From assembly GCF_000723165.1 (NCBI RefSeq), contig NZ_HG322949.1, positions 3,279,267-3,343,266 on the forward strand: DNA of 64,000 nt, given 5' to 3'. This stretch comes from Janthinobacterium agaricidamnosum NBRC 102515 = DSM 9628. GTDB taxonomy: Bacteria; Pseudomonadota; Gammaproteobacteria; Burkholderiales; Burkholderiaceae_D. Below, piece after piece: positions 1-8,524 of this stretch. Below the pieces are notes generated by a model. That model saw nothing but the letters and a program-made list of their open reading frames with translations, was not told the DNA's origin and searched no databases. Position 1 is the first letter of the stretch; every line of letters starts with the position of its first letter. The position numbers and the translations under genes are program-made.

Positions 1-52
1 CGGCTAAAGTCAGGGCGGCAGGTAACGCTTTCAACATCGTGCGATGCAGCAT
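1..52 (-). CDS. 5' end of an exported protein, cut by window edge
   Basis: An ATG on the minus strand at 52-50 is preceded by a good ribosome binding site (GAGGAG, about 8 bases upstream) and opens a frame reading MLHRTMLKALPAALTLA. The basic start followed by a hydrophobic Ala/Leu run looks like the beginning of a signal peptide, so the product is probably exported. Only 17 residues are visible. It is divergent from the glucokinase-regulator gene, so a periplasmic sugar-binding protein or a sugar porin is a reasonable guess from context, but nothing in the sequence proves it. Confidence 0.5.
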   Translation of the reverse strand, partial: MLHRTMLKALPAALTLA

Positions 53-132
53 GGTGTGTCTCCTCGGTGAATTATTTTTTATCTAGTAATTCCATTTTGG
101 AATTTACTGGCCAGAATCATTTCCGACAGAGA

Positions 133-145
133 TATAGTAACTATA
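133..145. promoter_or_regulatory. palindrome in the divergent promoter region upstream of glk
   Basis: TATAGT-A-ACTATA is a perfect 13-base palindrome in the 332-base gap between the exported-protein gene (start 52) and the glucokinase-regulator gene (start 385). Its position between divergent genes, one of which encodes an RpiR-type regulator, makes it a candidate operator. It does not match the published HexR site well. The rest of the gap is AT-rich near 60-190 and shows no other convincing gene. Confidence 0.3.
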
Positions 146-384
146 CTACGAACAAATATCAACAGATTATGTTGTAATCCTACGACTTTTCGGGATAAGC
201 TTGATTGCGTAGTTTTTTGCCACGTAAACTGTGTTGCGCACCGAGTAGCAGCGCCGTGTTTAGCTATGCACGGCGACAAGATAAGACTTAGAATCCTTGG
301 TTTTTGCCCATAACAAACAGCGCCGCCAAAGCGGCCAAAAAACCCATGCGTTGACATAGCGCAGGAAGAGACAAAAAAAATCCC

Positions 385-2301
385 ATGAAAATAGACGAGA
401 AAATCGACACCGCCATCGGCGATCCGTCCGAGCGCTTCAGCGACGGTCCGCGCCTGCTGGCCGACATCGGCGGCACCAACGCGCGCTTCGTGCTGGAAAC
501 CCGGCAAGGCCACCTGGAAGCGGTCGCCGTGCTGCCCTGCGACGACTATGCTACGCTGCTCGACGCCATCACTACCTATATGGACAGCGCGGAAGCCAAG
601 GCGGTCGGCGCGGCCCGCGTGCGCCACGCCGCCATCGCGATCGCCAACCCGATCGACGACGACGTCATCAAGATGATGAACCATCACTGGTTTTTCTCGA
701 TCGAGGAAATGCGCACCGCGCTGGGCCTCGATACCTTATTAGTGGTCAACGACTTTACCGCGCTGGCGATGGCCCTGCCCCACTTGCGCACCGACCAGCG
801 GCTGCAGATCGGCGGCGGCATTGCCCGCGCCGACAGCGTGATCGGCTTGCTCGGCTCGGGCACCGGCCTCGGCGTGTCCGGCATGATCCCGGCCGAAGAC
901 CGCTGGATCGCGCTTGGCAGCGAAGGCGGCCACGTCAGCTTTGCGCCGTGCGACCAGCGCGAAATGGACGTGCTGGCCTTCGCCTGGCGCGAACTGCCGC
1001 ACGTGTCGGCCGAACGGCTGGCGTCCGGACGCGGCCTGGAATTGATTTACCGCGCGCTGTCCGAACGGGCCGGCAAGCCCGACGTGCAACCGCTGGCGGC
1101 GGCGGAAATCACCAGCCGCGCGCTCAGCGGCGAATGCGCGGTCTGCCTCGAATCGATCGAATGTTTTTGCGCCATCCTCGGCTCGATCGCCGGCAACGTC
1201 GCGATGACCTTGGGCGCGCTGGGCGGCATCTATATCGGCGGCGGCATCGTGCCGCGCCTCGGGCCGCTGTTCGCGCAATCGCAGTTCCGCGCGCGCTTCG
1301 AACAAAAGGGCCGCCTGAACGACTACCTGGCGCAAATCCCGACCTATCTGATCATCGCCGAATTGCCGACCTTCCTCGGCATCGCGGCGATCCTGGCGCA
1401 AAAGCTGAAACGCGCCCACAGCGGCGCGCCGATGCTGGAAACCGTGCGCCAGGCGCGCGGCCGCATGAGTCCTTCCGAATGCAAGGTGGCCGACTGGGTC
1501 TTGAAAGAGCCGAACGCCATGCTGACGCTGCCGATCGCCGAAATCGCCCACCGCATCGGCGTCAGCCAGCCGACCGTGATGCGCTTTTGCCGCTCGATCG
1601 GGGTGCAGGGCCTGGCCGACTTCAAGCTGAAGCTGGCGTCCGGCCTGACCACCGGCGGCGCCATCACGGTGGCCCATTGCCACGTCGAGATTTCCGATAC
1701 CGACGCCGAACTGGCACGCAAAGTCCTCGGCAACAATGCCTCGGCGGCGCTGGCGCTGCGCGACATGCTCGACGTCAAGGCCCTGACCGCCGCCATCGAA
1801 TTGCTGCGCAACGCCAACCGGGTCGAATTGCTCAGCGTCGGCAGCGCCCGCGTGGTGGCCGAGGACATGCAGCAAAAACTGCTCAACCTGGGCATCGTCA
1901 GCACGTATTTTCCCGATCCGCAGGCGCAGGAAATGAGCGCCGGCCTGCTCAAGCCGAGCGACGTGGCGCTGGTGATTTCGCGTTCCGGCGAACTGCCGGA
2001 ACTGCTGCGCGCGGTCAAGGCCGCGCGCGCCTGCGGCGCGCAGGTGCTGGCGATTACCTCCAGCGGCTCGCCGCTGGCCAAGCTGGCCGACGTGCTGCTG
2101 GCCGTGAACCACCAGGAAGGCAACCTGAACTTCGTGCCGATGATCGTGCGGCTGCTGCAATTGATGATGCTCGATATCCTGTCGGTCGGCCTGGCGCGGC
2201 GCGATACCGCGCAGCGCAGCGGCGCGATCCAGCTGGAACAGGGCCAGCAGCACGGCATGCGCATCAGCGGCAAACTGAAATTTGGCGGACACCTGGAGTA
2301 A
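385..2301 (+). CDS. glk: Bifunctional glucokinase / RpiR-HexR family regulator
   Basis: A 638-residue fusion. Residues about 24-345 are a glucokinase of the Glk type (LLADIGGTNARF phosphate-binding start, then VVNDFTALAMALP and GSGTGLGVSG), phosphorylating glucose with ATP to feed the Entner-Doudoroff route. Residues about 350-430 are an RpiR helix-turn-helix (SPSECKVADWVL, IAHRIGVSQPTVMRFCRSIG). Residues about 475-610 are a SIS sugar-phosphate-sensing domain (LLSVGSARVVAEDM, ALVISRSGELPELL). The fused arrangement is known from betaproteobacteria; the regulator half resembles HexR, which senses KDPG in other bacteria. The start is taken at the ATG at 385 because the kinase motif begins only about 24 residues later. 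Cytoplasmic. The substrate is inferred from family. Confidence 0.93.
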   Translation: MKIDEKIDTAIGDPSERFSDGPRLLADIGGTNARFVLETRQGHLEAVAVLPCDDYATLLDAITTYMDSAEAKAVGAARVRHAAIAIANPIDDDVIKMMNHHWFFSIEEMRTALGLDTLLVVNDFTALAMALPHLRTDQRLQIGGGIARADSVIGLLGSGTGLGVSGMIPAEDRWIALGSEGGHVSFAPCDQREMDVLAFAWRELPHVSAERLASGRGLELIYRALSERAGKPDVQPLAAAEITSRALSGECAVCLESIECFCAILGSIAGNVAMTLGALGGIYIGGGIVPRLGPLFAQSQFRARFEQKGRLNDYLAQIPTYLIIAELPTFLGIAAILAQKLKRAHSGAPMLETVRQARGRMSPSECKVADWVLKEPNAMLTLPIAEIAHRIGVSQPTVMRFCRSIGVQGLADFKLKLASGLTTGGAITVAHCHVEISDTDAELARKVLGNNASAALALRDMLDVKALTAAIELLRNANRVELLSVGSARVVAEDMQQKLLNLGIVSTYFPDPQAQEMSAGLLKPSDVALVISRSGELPELLRAVKAARACGAQVLAITSSGSPLAKLADVLLAVNHQEGNLNFVPMIVRLLQLMMLDILSVGLARRDTAQRSGAIQLEQGQQHGMRISGKLKFGGHLE

Positions 2302-2375
2302 CACGATGGCGGCGGCGTCATAGCGTCATATAATGCGATAAATTCATCACGACGTCGCCACCGTCAAACCAGCGC

Positions 2376-3416
2376 ATGCCAGCAACCAAGCAGCCCGCCA
2401 CTCCCGGCGGCGCCACCATCCACGATGTCGCCCGCCTGGCGGGCGTGTCGGCGATGACGGTGTCGCGCGTCATCACCGGCAGCGCCGGCGTCAGCGCCAA
2501 GACCCGCGACAAGGTCGACAGCGCCATCGCGCAACTGCACTACCAGCCCAACCTGGCCGCCCGCGCGGCGCGCAGCGGCACCTTGCGCATCGGCCTGTTG
2601 TACAGCAATCCCAGCCCTGCCTTCCTCAGCGAATTCCTGCTCGGCGCAATGGACCAGTGCAGCCAGAGCGGCGGCCAGCTGCTGCTCGAACGCTGCGACG
2701 ATTTGGCCAGCCAGCAGGCGGCGATCGGCAAGCTGGTGGCGGCCGGCGCCGACGGCGTGCTGGTGCCGCCGCCGCTGTGCGACTCGGCCGCCGCGCTGAA
2801 ACAACTGAAAGAATTAAGAATGCCGGCGGTGGCGGTGGCTACGGCCCGCCCGCTCCACGGCATGTCGGCGGTGCGCATCGACGATTACCAGGGCGCGCTG
2901 GCGATGACGCGCCATCTGGTCAAGCTGGGCCACCGCGACATCGCCTTCATCAAGGGCGACCCGCAACATACGCCGGCGCTGTTGCGGCAACAGGCGTTCC
3001 TCGATGCGATGGACGAAGCCGGCCTGGCCATGCCGGCGAACAGGATCGTGCAGGGATATTTCACCTACCGCTCCGGACTGGACGCGGCGCGCCGGCTGCT
3101 GGCAACGGCGGACCGGCCCAGCGCCATCTTCGCCAGCAACGACGACATGGCGGCGGCCGCGCTGGCGGTGGCGCACGGCCTGCAATTGCAGGTGCCGCGC
3201 GACTTGACCATTTGCGGTTTCGACGACACCCCGATCGCCACCACGGTCTGGCCGGAACTGACCACCATCCATCAGCCGATCGCCGACATGGCGCGCGGCG
3301 CGGTGCTGCTGGCCATCGAGGAAATCCGTCTGGCCCGCGCCGGCAAGGCGCCGCTGGCGCGCCACCAGCTGCTGGAATTTACGCTGCTGGAACGCGGCTC
3401 TTCCGGCTTACGATAA
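2376..3416 (+). CDS. LacI family transcriptional regulator
   Basis: A 346-residue LacI/GalR protein. Residues about 14-60 hold the helix-turn-helix (TIHDVARLAGVSAMTVSRVI) and the hinge-helix region follows. The rest is a periplasmic-binding-protein-like sugar sensor (HRDIAFIKGD, PSAIFASNDDMA, LTICGFDDTP are family hallmarks). A TATAAT at 2329-2334 could be its -10. It converges on, and overlaps by 9 bases, the PfkB kinase gene. The perfect LacI-type palindrome at 5566-5581, in front of the isomerase-kinase operon, is its most likely target; the inducer is unknown, probably mannose, fructose or a phosphorylated derivative. Confidence 0.93.
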   Translation: MPATKQPATPGGATIHDVARLAGVSAMTVSRVITGSAGVSAKTRDKVDSAIAQLHYQPNLAARAARSGTLRIGLLYSNPSPAFLSEFLLGAMDQCSQSGGQLLLERCDDLASQQAAIGKLVAAGADGVLVPPPLCDSAAALKQLKELRMPAVAVATARPLHGMSAVRIDDYQGALAMTRHLVKLGHRDIAFIKGDPQHTPALLRQQAFLDAMDEAGLAMPANRIVQGYFTYRSGLDAARRLLATADRPSAIFASNDDMAAAALAVAHGLQLQVPRDLTICGFDDTPIATTVWPELTTIHQPIADMARGAVLLAIEEIRLARAGKAPLARHQLLEFTLLERGSSGLR

Positions 3417-4334
3417 TACGCTGGCCTCGAACAGCCGTTCGACCAGTTCCAGCGCCGGCGGCGACGCGCCGGCGCCCAGGCAGGCGCCCGCGCCGGCGGC
3501 GACGGCAAAGCGCAAGTGCTGGCCGCCATCGTGCTGCGGCCGGTACATCAGGCTGTACAGCAAGCCGCCGATGCTGGCGTCGCCGGCGCCGACCGAATCG
3601 ATCACGTCGATTTCAGGCGGCGCCGCCATCCACATGCGGTCGCCCCGGTACAGCGCCGCGCCTGCCGCGCCGCGGGTGTACAGATAGGTCGCCTGCGGAT
3701 TCCAGCTGCGCAGCAACTCGAACGACGCTTCGATGTCGTCGTGCCGGAACAGCCCTTGCAAATCCTCGTCCGATACCTTGACCACGTCGGCCAGCCCGGT
3801 CATGCGGCGCAAGGTCGCATCGTACTCCTGATCCATGAAGACGCGGAAATTCGGGTCGTAGCTGATCTTGACACCGGCCGCCTTCAATTGCTGCGCCAGC
3901 GCCACCAGCTTGCCGGCCAGCGGCTGGCGCGCCAGGCTGATGCCGCCGAAATGCACCCACAAGGCCTGCTGCCGCCACTGCTCAGGCAATAGCGATGCGT
4001 CGAAATGCAGGTCGGCGCTGTCGTCGCCGATGAAATAATATTGCGGCGGACTCAGTTCATGCACGATCGCCAGCAAGGGTGACTTGGCGTAGCGCTGCAG
4101 GAAGCGCATGTCCAGGCCGGCCGCTTCGGTGGCGCGGGCCAGCGCATCGCCGAACACATCGCGGCTGACCGCGCCGGCGAAGGCGCTCGGCACGCCGAGG
4201 CGCGCCATCACCCGCGCCACATTCCAGGTCGAGCCACCGACCTGGCTGGTCCACTGCTCGGCGCCGCTGCGCAGCATGTCGGTCAGCGCTTCTCCGGCCG
4301 ATACGAAACTTGGCAAGCCATTTACCGTCGTCAT
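3408..4334 (-). CDS. PfkB family sugar kinase, probable fructokinase
   Basis: A 308-residue PfkB/ribokinase-family kinase. The C-terminal signature DSVGAGDASIGGLLYS supplies the catalytic Asp and anion hole; the N-terminal GEALTDM and GGSTWNVARVMARLG stretches are the sugar-binding lid region typical of fructokinases. It is the second gene of an operon: its ATG at 4334 overlaps the stop of the upstream AGE-family gene in an ATGA junction, so the two are translationally coupled. If the upstream enzyme converts mannose to fructose, this kinase would make fructose-6-phosphate. Substrate assignment rests on context. Confidence 0.88.
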   Translation of the reverse strand: MTTVNGLPSFVSAGEALTDMLRSGAEQWTSQVGGSTWNVARVMARLGVPSAFAGAVSRDVFGDALARATEAAGLDMRFLQRYAKSPLLAIVHELSPPQYYFIGDDSADLHFDASLLPEQWRQQALWVHFGGISLARQPLAGKLVALAQQLKAAGVKISYDPNFRVFMDQEYDATLRRMTGLADVVKVSDEDLQGLFRHDDIEASFELLRSWNPQATYLYTRGAAGAALYRGDRMWMAAPPEIDVIDSVGAGDASIGGLLYSLMYRPQHDGGQHLRFAVAAGAGACLGAGASPPALELVERLFEASVLS

Positions 4335-5545
4335 TGCGCACCGCCGATCACGTTCAACACTTCATAACAGGCGCCCATGGTGTGGTAATCGACCTTGCCG
4401 GCCGGGCTCTTTTCTTGCGTGTGCTTGCTATTGTCGGCGCTCAGGATGCGGTACCACGCGCCATATTCATGGTCGACAAAGTGCCGCCAGCTGTAGTCCC
4501 ATATCTTGTCGTAGGCATTCCAGTATTTGTCTTCCCCGGTGCGCGCGGCCAGCACGGCGGCGGCGGCAAAACTCTCGGCTTGCACCCAGAAGTATTTATC
4601 GCTGTCGCAAATTTCATCTTGCGGGCCGAAGCCGTAAAAAATACCGCCATGTTCGGCATCCCAGGCCTTGTCCAGCGCGATGTCGAACAACTGTTTGGCG
4701 CGCGGCGCCAGCCAGTCCGGCGAACCGGCCAGCCAGGCGGCGTGGCGTTCCATGATCAGCAGCAGCTTGGCCCACTCGGTCAGGTGGCCCGGCTGGTAAC
4801 CCCACGGACGGAAGATATTGCTCTTGTCGTGCAGATTGTATTCCCAGTCAACCGACCAGTCCGGCTTGTAATGTTCCCAGATCATGCCGCCGGCCAGCGC
4901 CGCCTGGCGCACCGTGATGTTGTGCGCCAGCGTTTCGGCGCGGTGCAGGAAACGCGCTTCGCCGGTCGCTTCGAACGCCGCCAGCATCGCTTCGCAGGTA
5001 TGCATGTTCGCGTTCTGGCCGCGGTAGGCGTCCAGCGTGCCCCAGTCGGCGCTCGCTTCGTCGGCGTACAGGCCGAAATCCGCTTGCCAGAAACGCTGCT
5101 CCATCAATTCGAAGGTTTCATCGATATAAGCGCGCGCTTGCGGGATGCCGGCTTGCAGCGCGTGCGCATACGCCAGCAGCACGAAGGCCAGGCCGTAGCA
5201 GTGGTTGTTACCGTCGAGGACAGTCTTTTTACCGTCTTGCCACGCCAGCTGCCACGCATAACCGCCGCTATCGGCGTCGCGGTGCACATCGCGCAGGAAA
5301 GCGAGGCCATGGCGCAGCGCTTCCAGGTATTCCGGCTTGCCGAACTGGCGGTAAGCCATCGCGAAATTGAAGATGAAACGGGTGCTGCTGACCAGGTGGC
5401 GCGTGCTTTCGTCGTAGATACTGCCGTCATCCATGAAGAAATGATAAAACCCGCCGCTGGCGTCGATGCAGCGCGGATGATAAAAACGCATGGTGTCGCC
5501 GATATGCTCCAGCAGCATCTCGCGCGAACGGAAATCAGGATTCAT
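4331..5545 (-). CDS. AGE family epimerase/isomerase, mannose-isomerase-like
   Basis: A 404-residue (alpha/alpha)6-barrel protein of the N-acylglucosamine 2-epimerase superfamily. Recognisable pieces include RHLVSSTRFIFNFAMAY, NNHCYGLAFVLLAYAHAL, RGQNANMHTCEAMLAAFE and WEYNLHDK, with the conserved His/Glu pattern of the active site. Length and motifs fit the D-mannose isomerase/YihS and cellobiose 2-epimerase branches better than sialic-acid enzymes. It is the first gene of a two-gene operon with the PfkB kinase. The LacI-type operator lies 21 bases upstream of the start codon, which suggests repression. Mannose to fructose is the favoured reaction; cellobiose epimerisation is the alternative. 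Confidence 0.88.
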   Translation of the reverse strand: MNPDFRSREMLLEHIGDTMRFYHPRCIDASGGFYHFFMDDGSIYDESTRHLVSSTRFIFNFAMAYRQFGKPEYLEALRHGLAFLRDVHRDADSGGYAWQLAWQDGKKTVLDGNNHCYGLAFVLLAYAHALQAGIPQARAYIDETFELMEQRFWQADFGLYADEASADWGTLDAYRGQNANMHTCEAMLAAFEATGEARFLHRAETLAHNITVRQAALAGGMIWEHYKPDWSVDWEYNLHDKSNIFRPWGYQPGHLTEWAKLLLIMERHAAWLAGSPDWLAPRAKQLFDIALDKAWDAEHGGIFYGFGPQDEICDSDKYFWVQAESFAAAAVLAARTGEDKYWNAYDKIWDYSWRHFVDHEYGAWYRILSADNSKHTQEKSPAGKVDYHTMGACYEVLNVIGGAQ

Positions 5546-5565
5546 GTTAATGTCTCGTCAAAGAA

Positions 5566-5581
5566 TTGTTATCGATAACAA
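5566..5581. promoter_or_regulatory. LacI-type operator
   Basis: TTGTTATCGATAACAA is a perfect 16-base palindrome with the central CG typical of LacI-family operators. It lies just upstream of the AGE-kinase operon (start 5545, minus strand), while a LacI regulator gene converges at the operon's other end. A role in repressing that operon is inferred from position. Confidence 0.75.
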
Positions 5582-5700
5582 ATATCATATCACGGCTCAA
5601 ATGGCGCCATCCAGCGGCGCCTGTATTTGGCGGAAAACGTTGCAGTGAGTGCTTTCTTTGTTATTCTACGATCACCTCAACGTTATCGGGAGAGACCATC

Positions 5701-6090
5701 GTGAAAACACCGTCGAAGGCCATCAGCGCTGCCTTATTGGCCAGCGCCATGGTGTGCTCCATAGCAGAGACCCACGCCGAAACCAGGCTGGCCGGCTGCG
5801 CCGCCAAGCGCGAGGCAGTCAGGGAACAGATACGCCAGGCGGAAGGCCAGCCGGAGCGGCTGGCCGGCTTGACGGCGGCGCTGGACGCCGTCAATGCCAA
5901 TTGCCGCGACGACGACGTCGATAAAAAACACAATGAAAAGGTGATCAAGGCGCAAAACAAGGTCAATCAAACCGCACAGGCGCTGAGCCTGGCGCAATCG
6001 CAAAACCGTTCGCCAAAGAAGATCGCCAAATTGCAGGGCAAGCTTGACAAGGCGCGGGCCGAACTGGCGGCGGCGCAGGCGCTGCCCTGA
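5701..6090 (+). CDS. DUF1090 family periplasmic protein
   Basis: A 129-residue protein. The GTG at 5701 is chosen because GGGAGAG lies about 8 bases upstream and because a clean signal peptide follows, ending near ETHAE. The frame is open further upstream, but that part has no signal sequence. The mature part is short, charged and helical, with paired Cys (GCAAKREAV, NANCRDDD) and a coiled-coil C-terminus, matching DUF1090 (E. coli YqjC-like). Function is unknown in the family; envelope or stress roles have been suggested. It appears monocistronic. Confidence 0.8.
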   Translation: MKTPSKAISAALLASAMVCSIAETHAETRLAGCAAKREAVREQIRQAEGQPERLAGLTAALDAVNANCRDDDVDKKHNEKVIKAQNKVNQTAQALSLAQSQNRSPKKIAKLQGKLDKARAELAAAQALP

Positions 6091-6141
6091 ACCATACGCC
6101 GCTGTGCCAGGCGCGGCAAAAAAACGACAGGAGCATGATGC

Positions 6142-6672
6142 ATGCTGATCGATGCAAAACAATCGGTGCTGGTGATCGTCGACTTGCAAGGCCGGCTGAT
6201 GCCGGCGATACACGACGCGGATGCGGTGCTGGCCCAGAATATCCGGCTGGCCGGCATCGCCCGCCTGCTCGACGTGCCGGTGCTGGGCACCGAACAAAAT
6301 CCCGCCAGGCTGGGGCCGAACGCGCCAGCCATCGCGGCACTGTGCCGGCACACGCTGCACAAGCACCATTTCGGCGCCTGCGCCGACGGCTTGCAGGAAC
6401 TGCTGCCGGCCGGCCGCAACAGCATCGTCGTGACCGGCTGCGAAGCCCACGTCTGCATGCTGCAAACAGCGGTCGGGCTGATCGGACTGGGCTACCAGGT
6501 CTTTATTGCGATCGACGCGGTCGGTTCGCGCAAGGCCAGCGACCGCGATGCGGCGCTGGCCCGGCTGGACAAGCTGGGCGCGCAACTGGTGACGGTGGAA
6601 ATGCTGGCCTTTGAATGGCTGCGCGATTGCCGCCACCCGCGCTTTCGGGATGCGCTGGCGCTGATCAAGTAA
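6142..6672 (+). CDS. Isochorismatase-family hydrolase (YcaC-like)
   Basis: A 176-residue cysteine hydrolase. VIVDLQGRLMPAI near the start carries the catalytic Asp (D14) and TGCEAHVCMLQTAVGL carries the nucleophilic Cys; the intervening HKHHFGA supplies the expected Lys. Size and motifs match YcaC-type members of the isochorismatase superfamily, whose substrates are mostly unknown (amides or similar). The ATG at 6142 is preceded by CAGGAG at about 9 bases. Not linked to any siderophore biosynthesis gene, so an isochorismatase proper is unlikely. Cytoplasmic. Confidence 0.85.
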   Translation: MLIDAKQSVLVIVDLQGRLMPAIHDADAVLAQNIRLAGIARLLDVPVLGTEQNPARLGPNAPAIAALCRHTLHKHHFGACADGLQELLPAGRNSIVVTGCEAHVCMLQTAVGLIGLGYQVFIAIDAVGSRKASDRDAALARLDKLGAQLVTVEMLAFEWLRDCRHPRFRDALALIK

Positions 6673-6984
6673 TCCGGCCGCTCAACACTCAAAAATAGCG
6701 CACTCGCCCCTGGCTGGCAGTACGCTTGAAGTTGCGTCGATATCGGCATCGACAATTACATCGATACACACCGTTTTTCTTCCGTCATGCAGCGTTAATC
6801 CGCATCACTCCATCGCACCAAAATACAGCCCGGCAGAATATAAGCAACACCCGAAACAAACACATTGATGCAGCTGCGAAAAGCCCAGAAAAGCCCTAGG
6901 GAGCTGCTATACTTAATTGCACATGGTAAATTTAAGTTTCTATTTGGAACTTATTTTCCTATGCTTTTTTTTGATGGAGCTTAC
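6673..6984 (+). promoter_or_regulatory. 312-base intergenic region with a probable promoter
   Basis: No gene is supported here, although the downstream frame stays open back to 6865. TATACT at 6908-6913 is a plausible -10, and the region from there to the ATG at 6985 is AT-rich and could be a leader. A ribosome binding site (GGAG at 6976-6979) directly precedes the downstream gene. Confidence 0.4.
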
Positions 6985-7392
6985 ATGCAACACGAATTAC
7001 GCGCCCCATTCGCCCCCCCGTCCATGGCGGGGGTGATCTGGTTGAAGGTGGCGGTCGTCTATTTGATTATCGGTATCGCGATAGGCATCGGAATGGGGGC
7101 CAGCGAAAACCTGACGCTGCAGCCGGTGCACGCGCATGTGAATTTGCTGGGCTGGGCCAGCATGGCGCTGGCGGGCTTGATTTACAGCGTATTTCCGAAG
7201 GCTGGACAAAGCCGCCTGGCGAAATTTCATTTCTGGACCATGAATCTGGCGCTGCCGGTCATGATGGTGACCCTGGGTTTTCTTTTATTCGGCCACCTCG
7301 AGGTGTTACCGGTGCTGGTGGTATCGCAGATCGTCGCCGCGGTCAGCGTACTGGCGTTTGCCGCCAACATCTTCAAGAATCTGAAGCCTTGA
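6985..7392 (+). CDS. Small membrane protein resembling part of a heme-copper oxidase subunit I
   Basis: A 135-residue protein with four predicted membrane helices (about 15-38, 52-70, 80-102, 106-127). PVHAHVNLLGWASMALAGLIYSVFP resembles the His-bearing helix region of cytochrome cbb3/NorB-type subunit I, and such short stand-alone homologues are often annotated as cytochrome c oxidase. It is far too short to be a complete catalytic subunit (normally over 450 residues). The ATG at 6985 is chosen because GGAG lies 5 bases upstream. A role in heme binding is possible; catalysis is not expected. Confidence 0.7.
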   Translation: MQHELRAPFAPPSMAGVIWLKVAVVYLIIGIAIGIGMGASENLTLQPVHAHVNLLGWASMALAGLIYSVFPKAGQSRLAKFHFWTMNLALPVMMVTLGFLLFGHLEVLPVLVVSQIVAAVSVLAFAANIFKNLKP

Positions 7393-7452
7393 GATGACTT
7401 GCATGCGGCTGGGCATCCGCTGCCCAGCCGCGCCTGCCTGACTTGATCGATG

Positions 7453-8361
7453 TCATGCGACTTTCTGAAATAACTCGGCAAGAAAATCGACAAACACCTT
7501 GACCTTGGCGGCGCGATGATGGCGCGCCTGCGTCAGCACCGATACGTCCGGGCCGGGACTGCGCCAGGCCGGCAGCAGCGGCAGCAGCGTGCCGTCGCGG
7601 ATCGGCTCCAGCACCGACACCGACAATGCCTGCACGATGCCGCAACCGGCCTGCGCGGCGGTGATCATCGATTCGATATGGTCGAAATCGATGATGCCGG
7701 GCGGCGTCTGCGGATACGGCTGGCCGCCGTGCGCGCCATCATGGCGGAACATCCACTGCCGTACCTGGCGCGATTTCGGGTACAGGAAATTCAGGCACGG
7801 CAAGCGCGCCAGGTCGTCCGGCGTGTCCGGCGCGCCATGCCGGGCGACGAAGTCCGGCGACGCGCAGCAGATATATTCCATTTTTAGCAGGCAACGCGCG
7901 ACCAGGCTGGAATCGGCCAGGTCGCCGATGCGCACCATCACGTCGACACCCTCCTCGACCATGTCGATCATGCGGTCGCTGACGGTCAGGCGCAGTTTGA
8001 TGCCGGGATAGGCGGCCAGGAAGCGCGGCAGTGCCGGCGCCACCAGGTTGCGGCTGATGCTGCTCGGCAGGTCGACCCGCAAACCGCCGGACGGCGTGCC
8101 GGCCGCCTGCTGCAAGCTGCTTTCCAGTTCGGCCATGTCGCCGAGCAGGCGCAGCGCGTGTTGATGGCATTGGCGGCCCTCGTCGGTCAACGACATGCTG
8201 CGCGTGGTGCGGTTCAGCAGGCGGGCATGAAAATGCTGTTCCAGCGCGGCGACCTGGTTGGTCACCGACGAGGTTGAAATGCCCAGCTTGCCGGCCGCCT
8301 TGCTGAACCCGCCCGACTCGACCACTGCGCAAAATACCTTCAAGGCGTCCAGACGATCCAT
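7453..8361 (-). CDS. LysR family transcriptional regulator
   Basis: A 302-residue LysR protein. The N-terminal helix-turn-helix is clear (LDALKVFCAVVESGGFSKAA, then GISTSSVTNQVAALE). The C-terminal half is the effector-binding fold. It belongs to the large CrgA/DhcR-like betaproteobacterial branch. It is divergent from the oxidoreductase gene at 8525 and probably controls it from the shared 163-base region; LysR proteins usually repress their own gene and activate the divergent one in response to a small molecule. The inducer is unknown. Confidence 0.93.
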   Translation of the reverse strand: MDRLDALKVFCAVVESGGFSKAAGKLGISTSSVTNQVAALEQHFHARLLNRTTRSMSLTDEGRQCHQHALRLLGDMAELESSLQQAAGTPSGGLRVDLPSSISRNLVAPALPRFLAAYPGIKLRLTVSDRMIDMVEEGVDVMVRIGDLADSSLVARCLLKMEYICCASPDFVARHGAPDTPDDLARLPCLNFLYPKSRQVRQWMFRHDGAHGGQPYPQTPPGIIDFDHIESMITAAQAGCGIVQALSVSVLEPIRDGTLLPLLPAWRSPGPDVSVLTQARHHRAAKVKVFVDFLAELFQKVA

Positions 8362-8403
8362 GGCGGCGCTTTCGATTGATGATGAAACGCCTATTCTAGC
8401 GAT

Positions 8404-8422
8404 TATTTACGTTTTCGAAATA
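8404..8422. promoter_or_regulatory. Candidate LysR-binding dyad
   Basis: TATTT, nine bases, then AAATA forms an interrupted palindrome of the usual T-N11-A LysR form. It lies in the gap between the divergent LysR gene and the oxidoreductase gene. Support is positional only. Confidence 0.4.
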
Positions 8423-8524
8423 GTGCATCCCTGCCAGGCCGGTTTTTCTGCTGCCCAGAACGACCTACACTGCCTGCATCGGCCGCCGCACATTCCGTCC
8501 GGCGCCACTACCAGGAAAGCTGCC

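Noticed and set aside
739..2304. Long open frame (521 codons) on the minus strand through glk
   Set aside because: It is rich in Arg, His, Gln and Ala with no recognisable motif and lies fully antisense to a clear kinase-regulator gene. It is the usual high-GC shadow.
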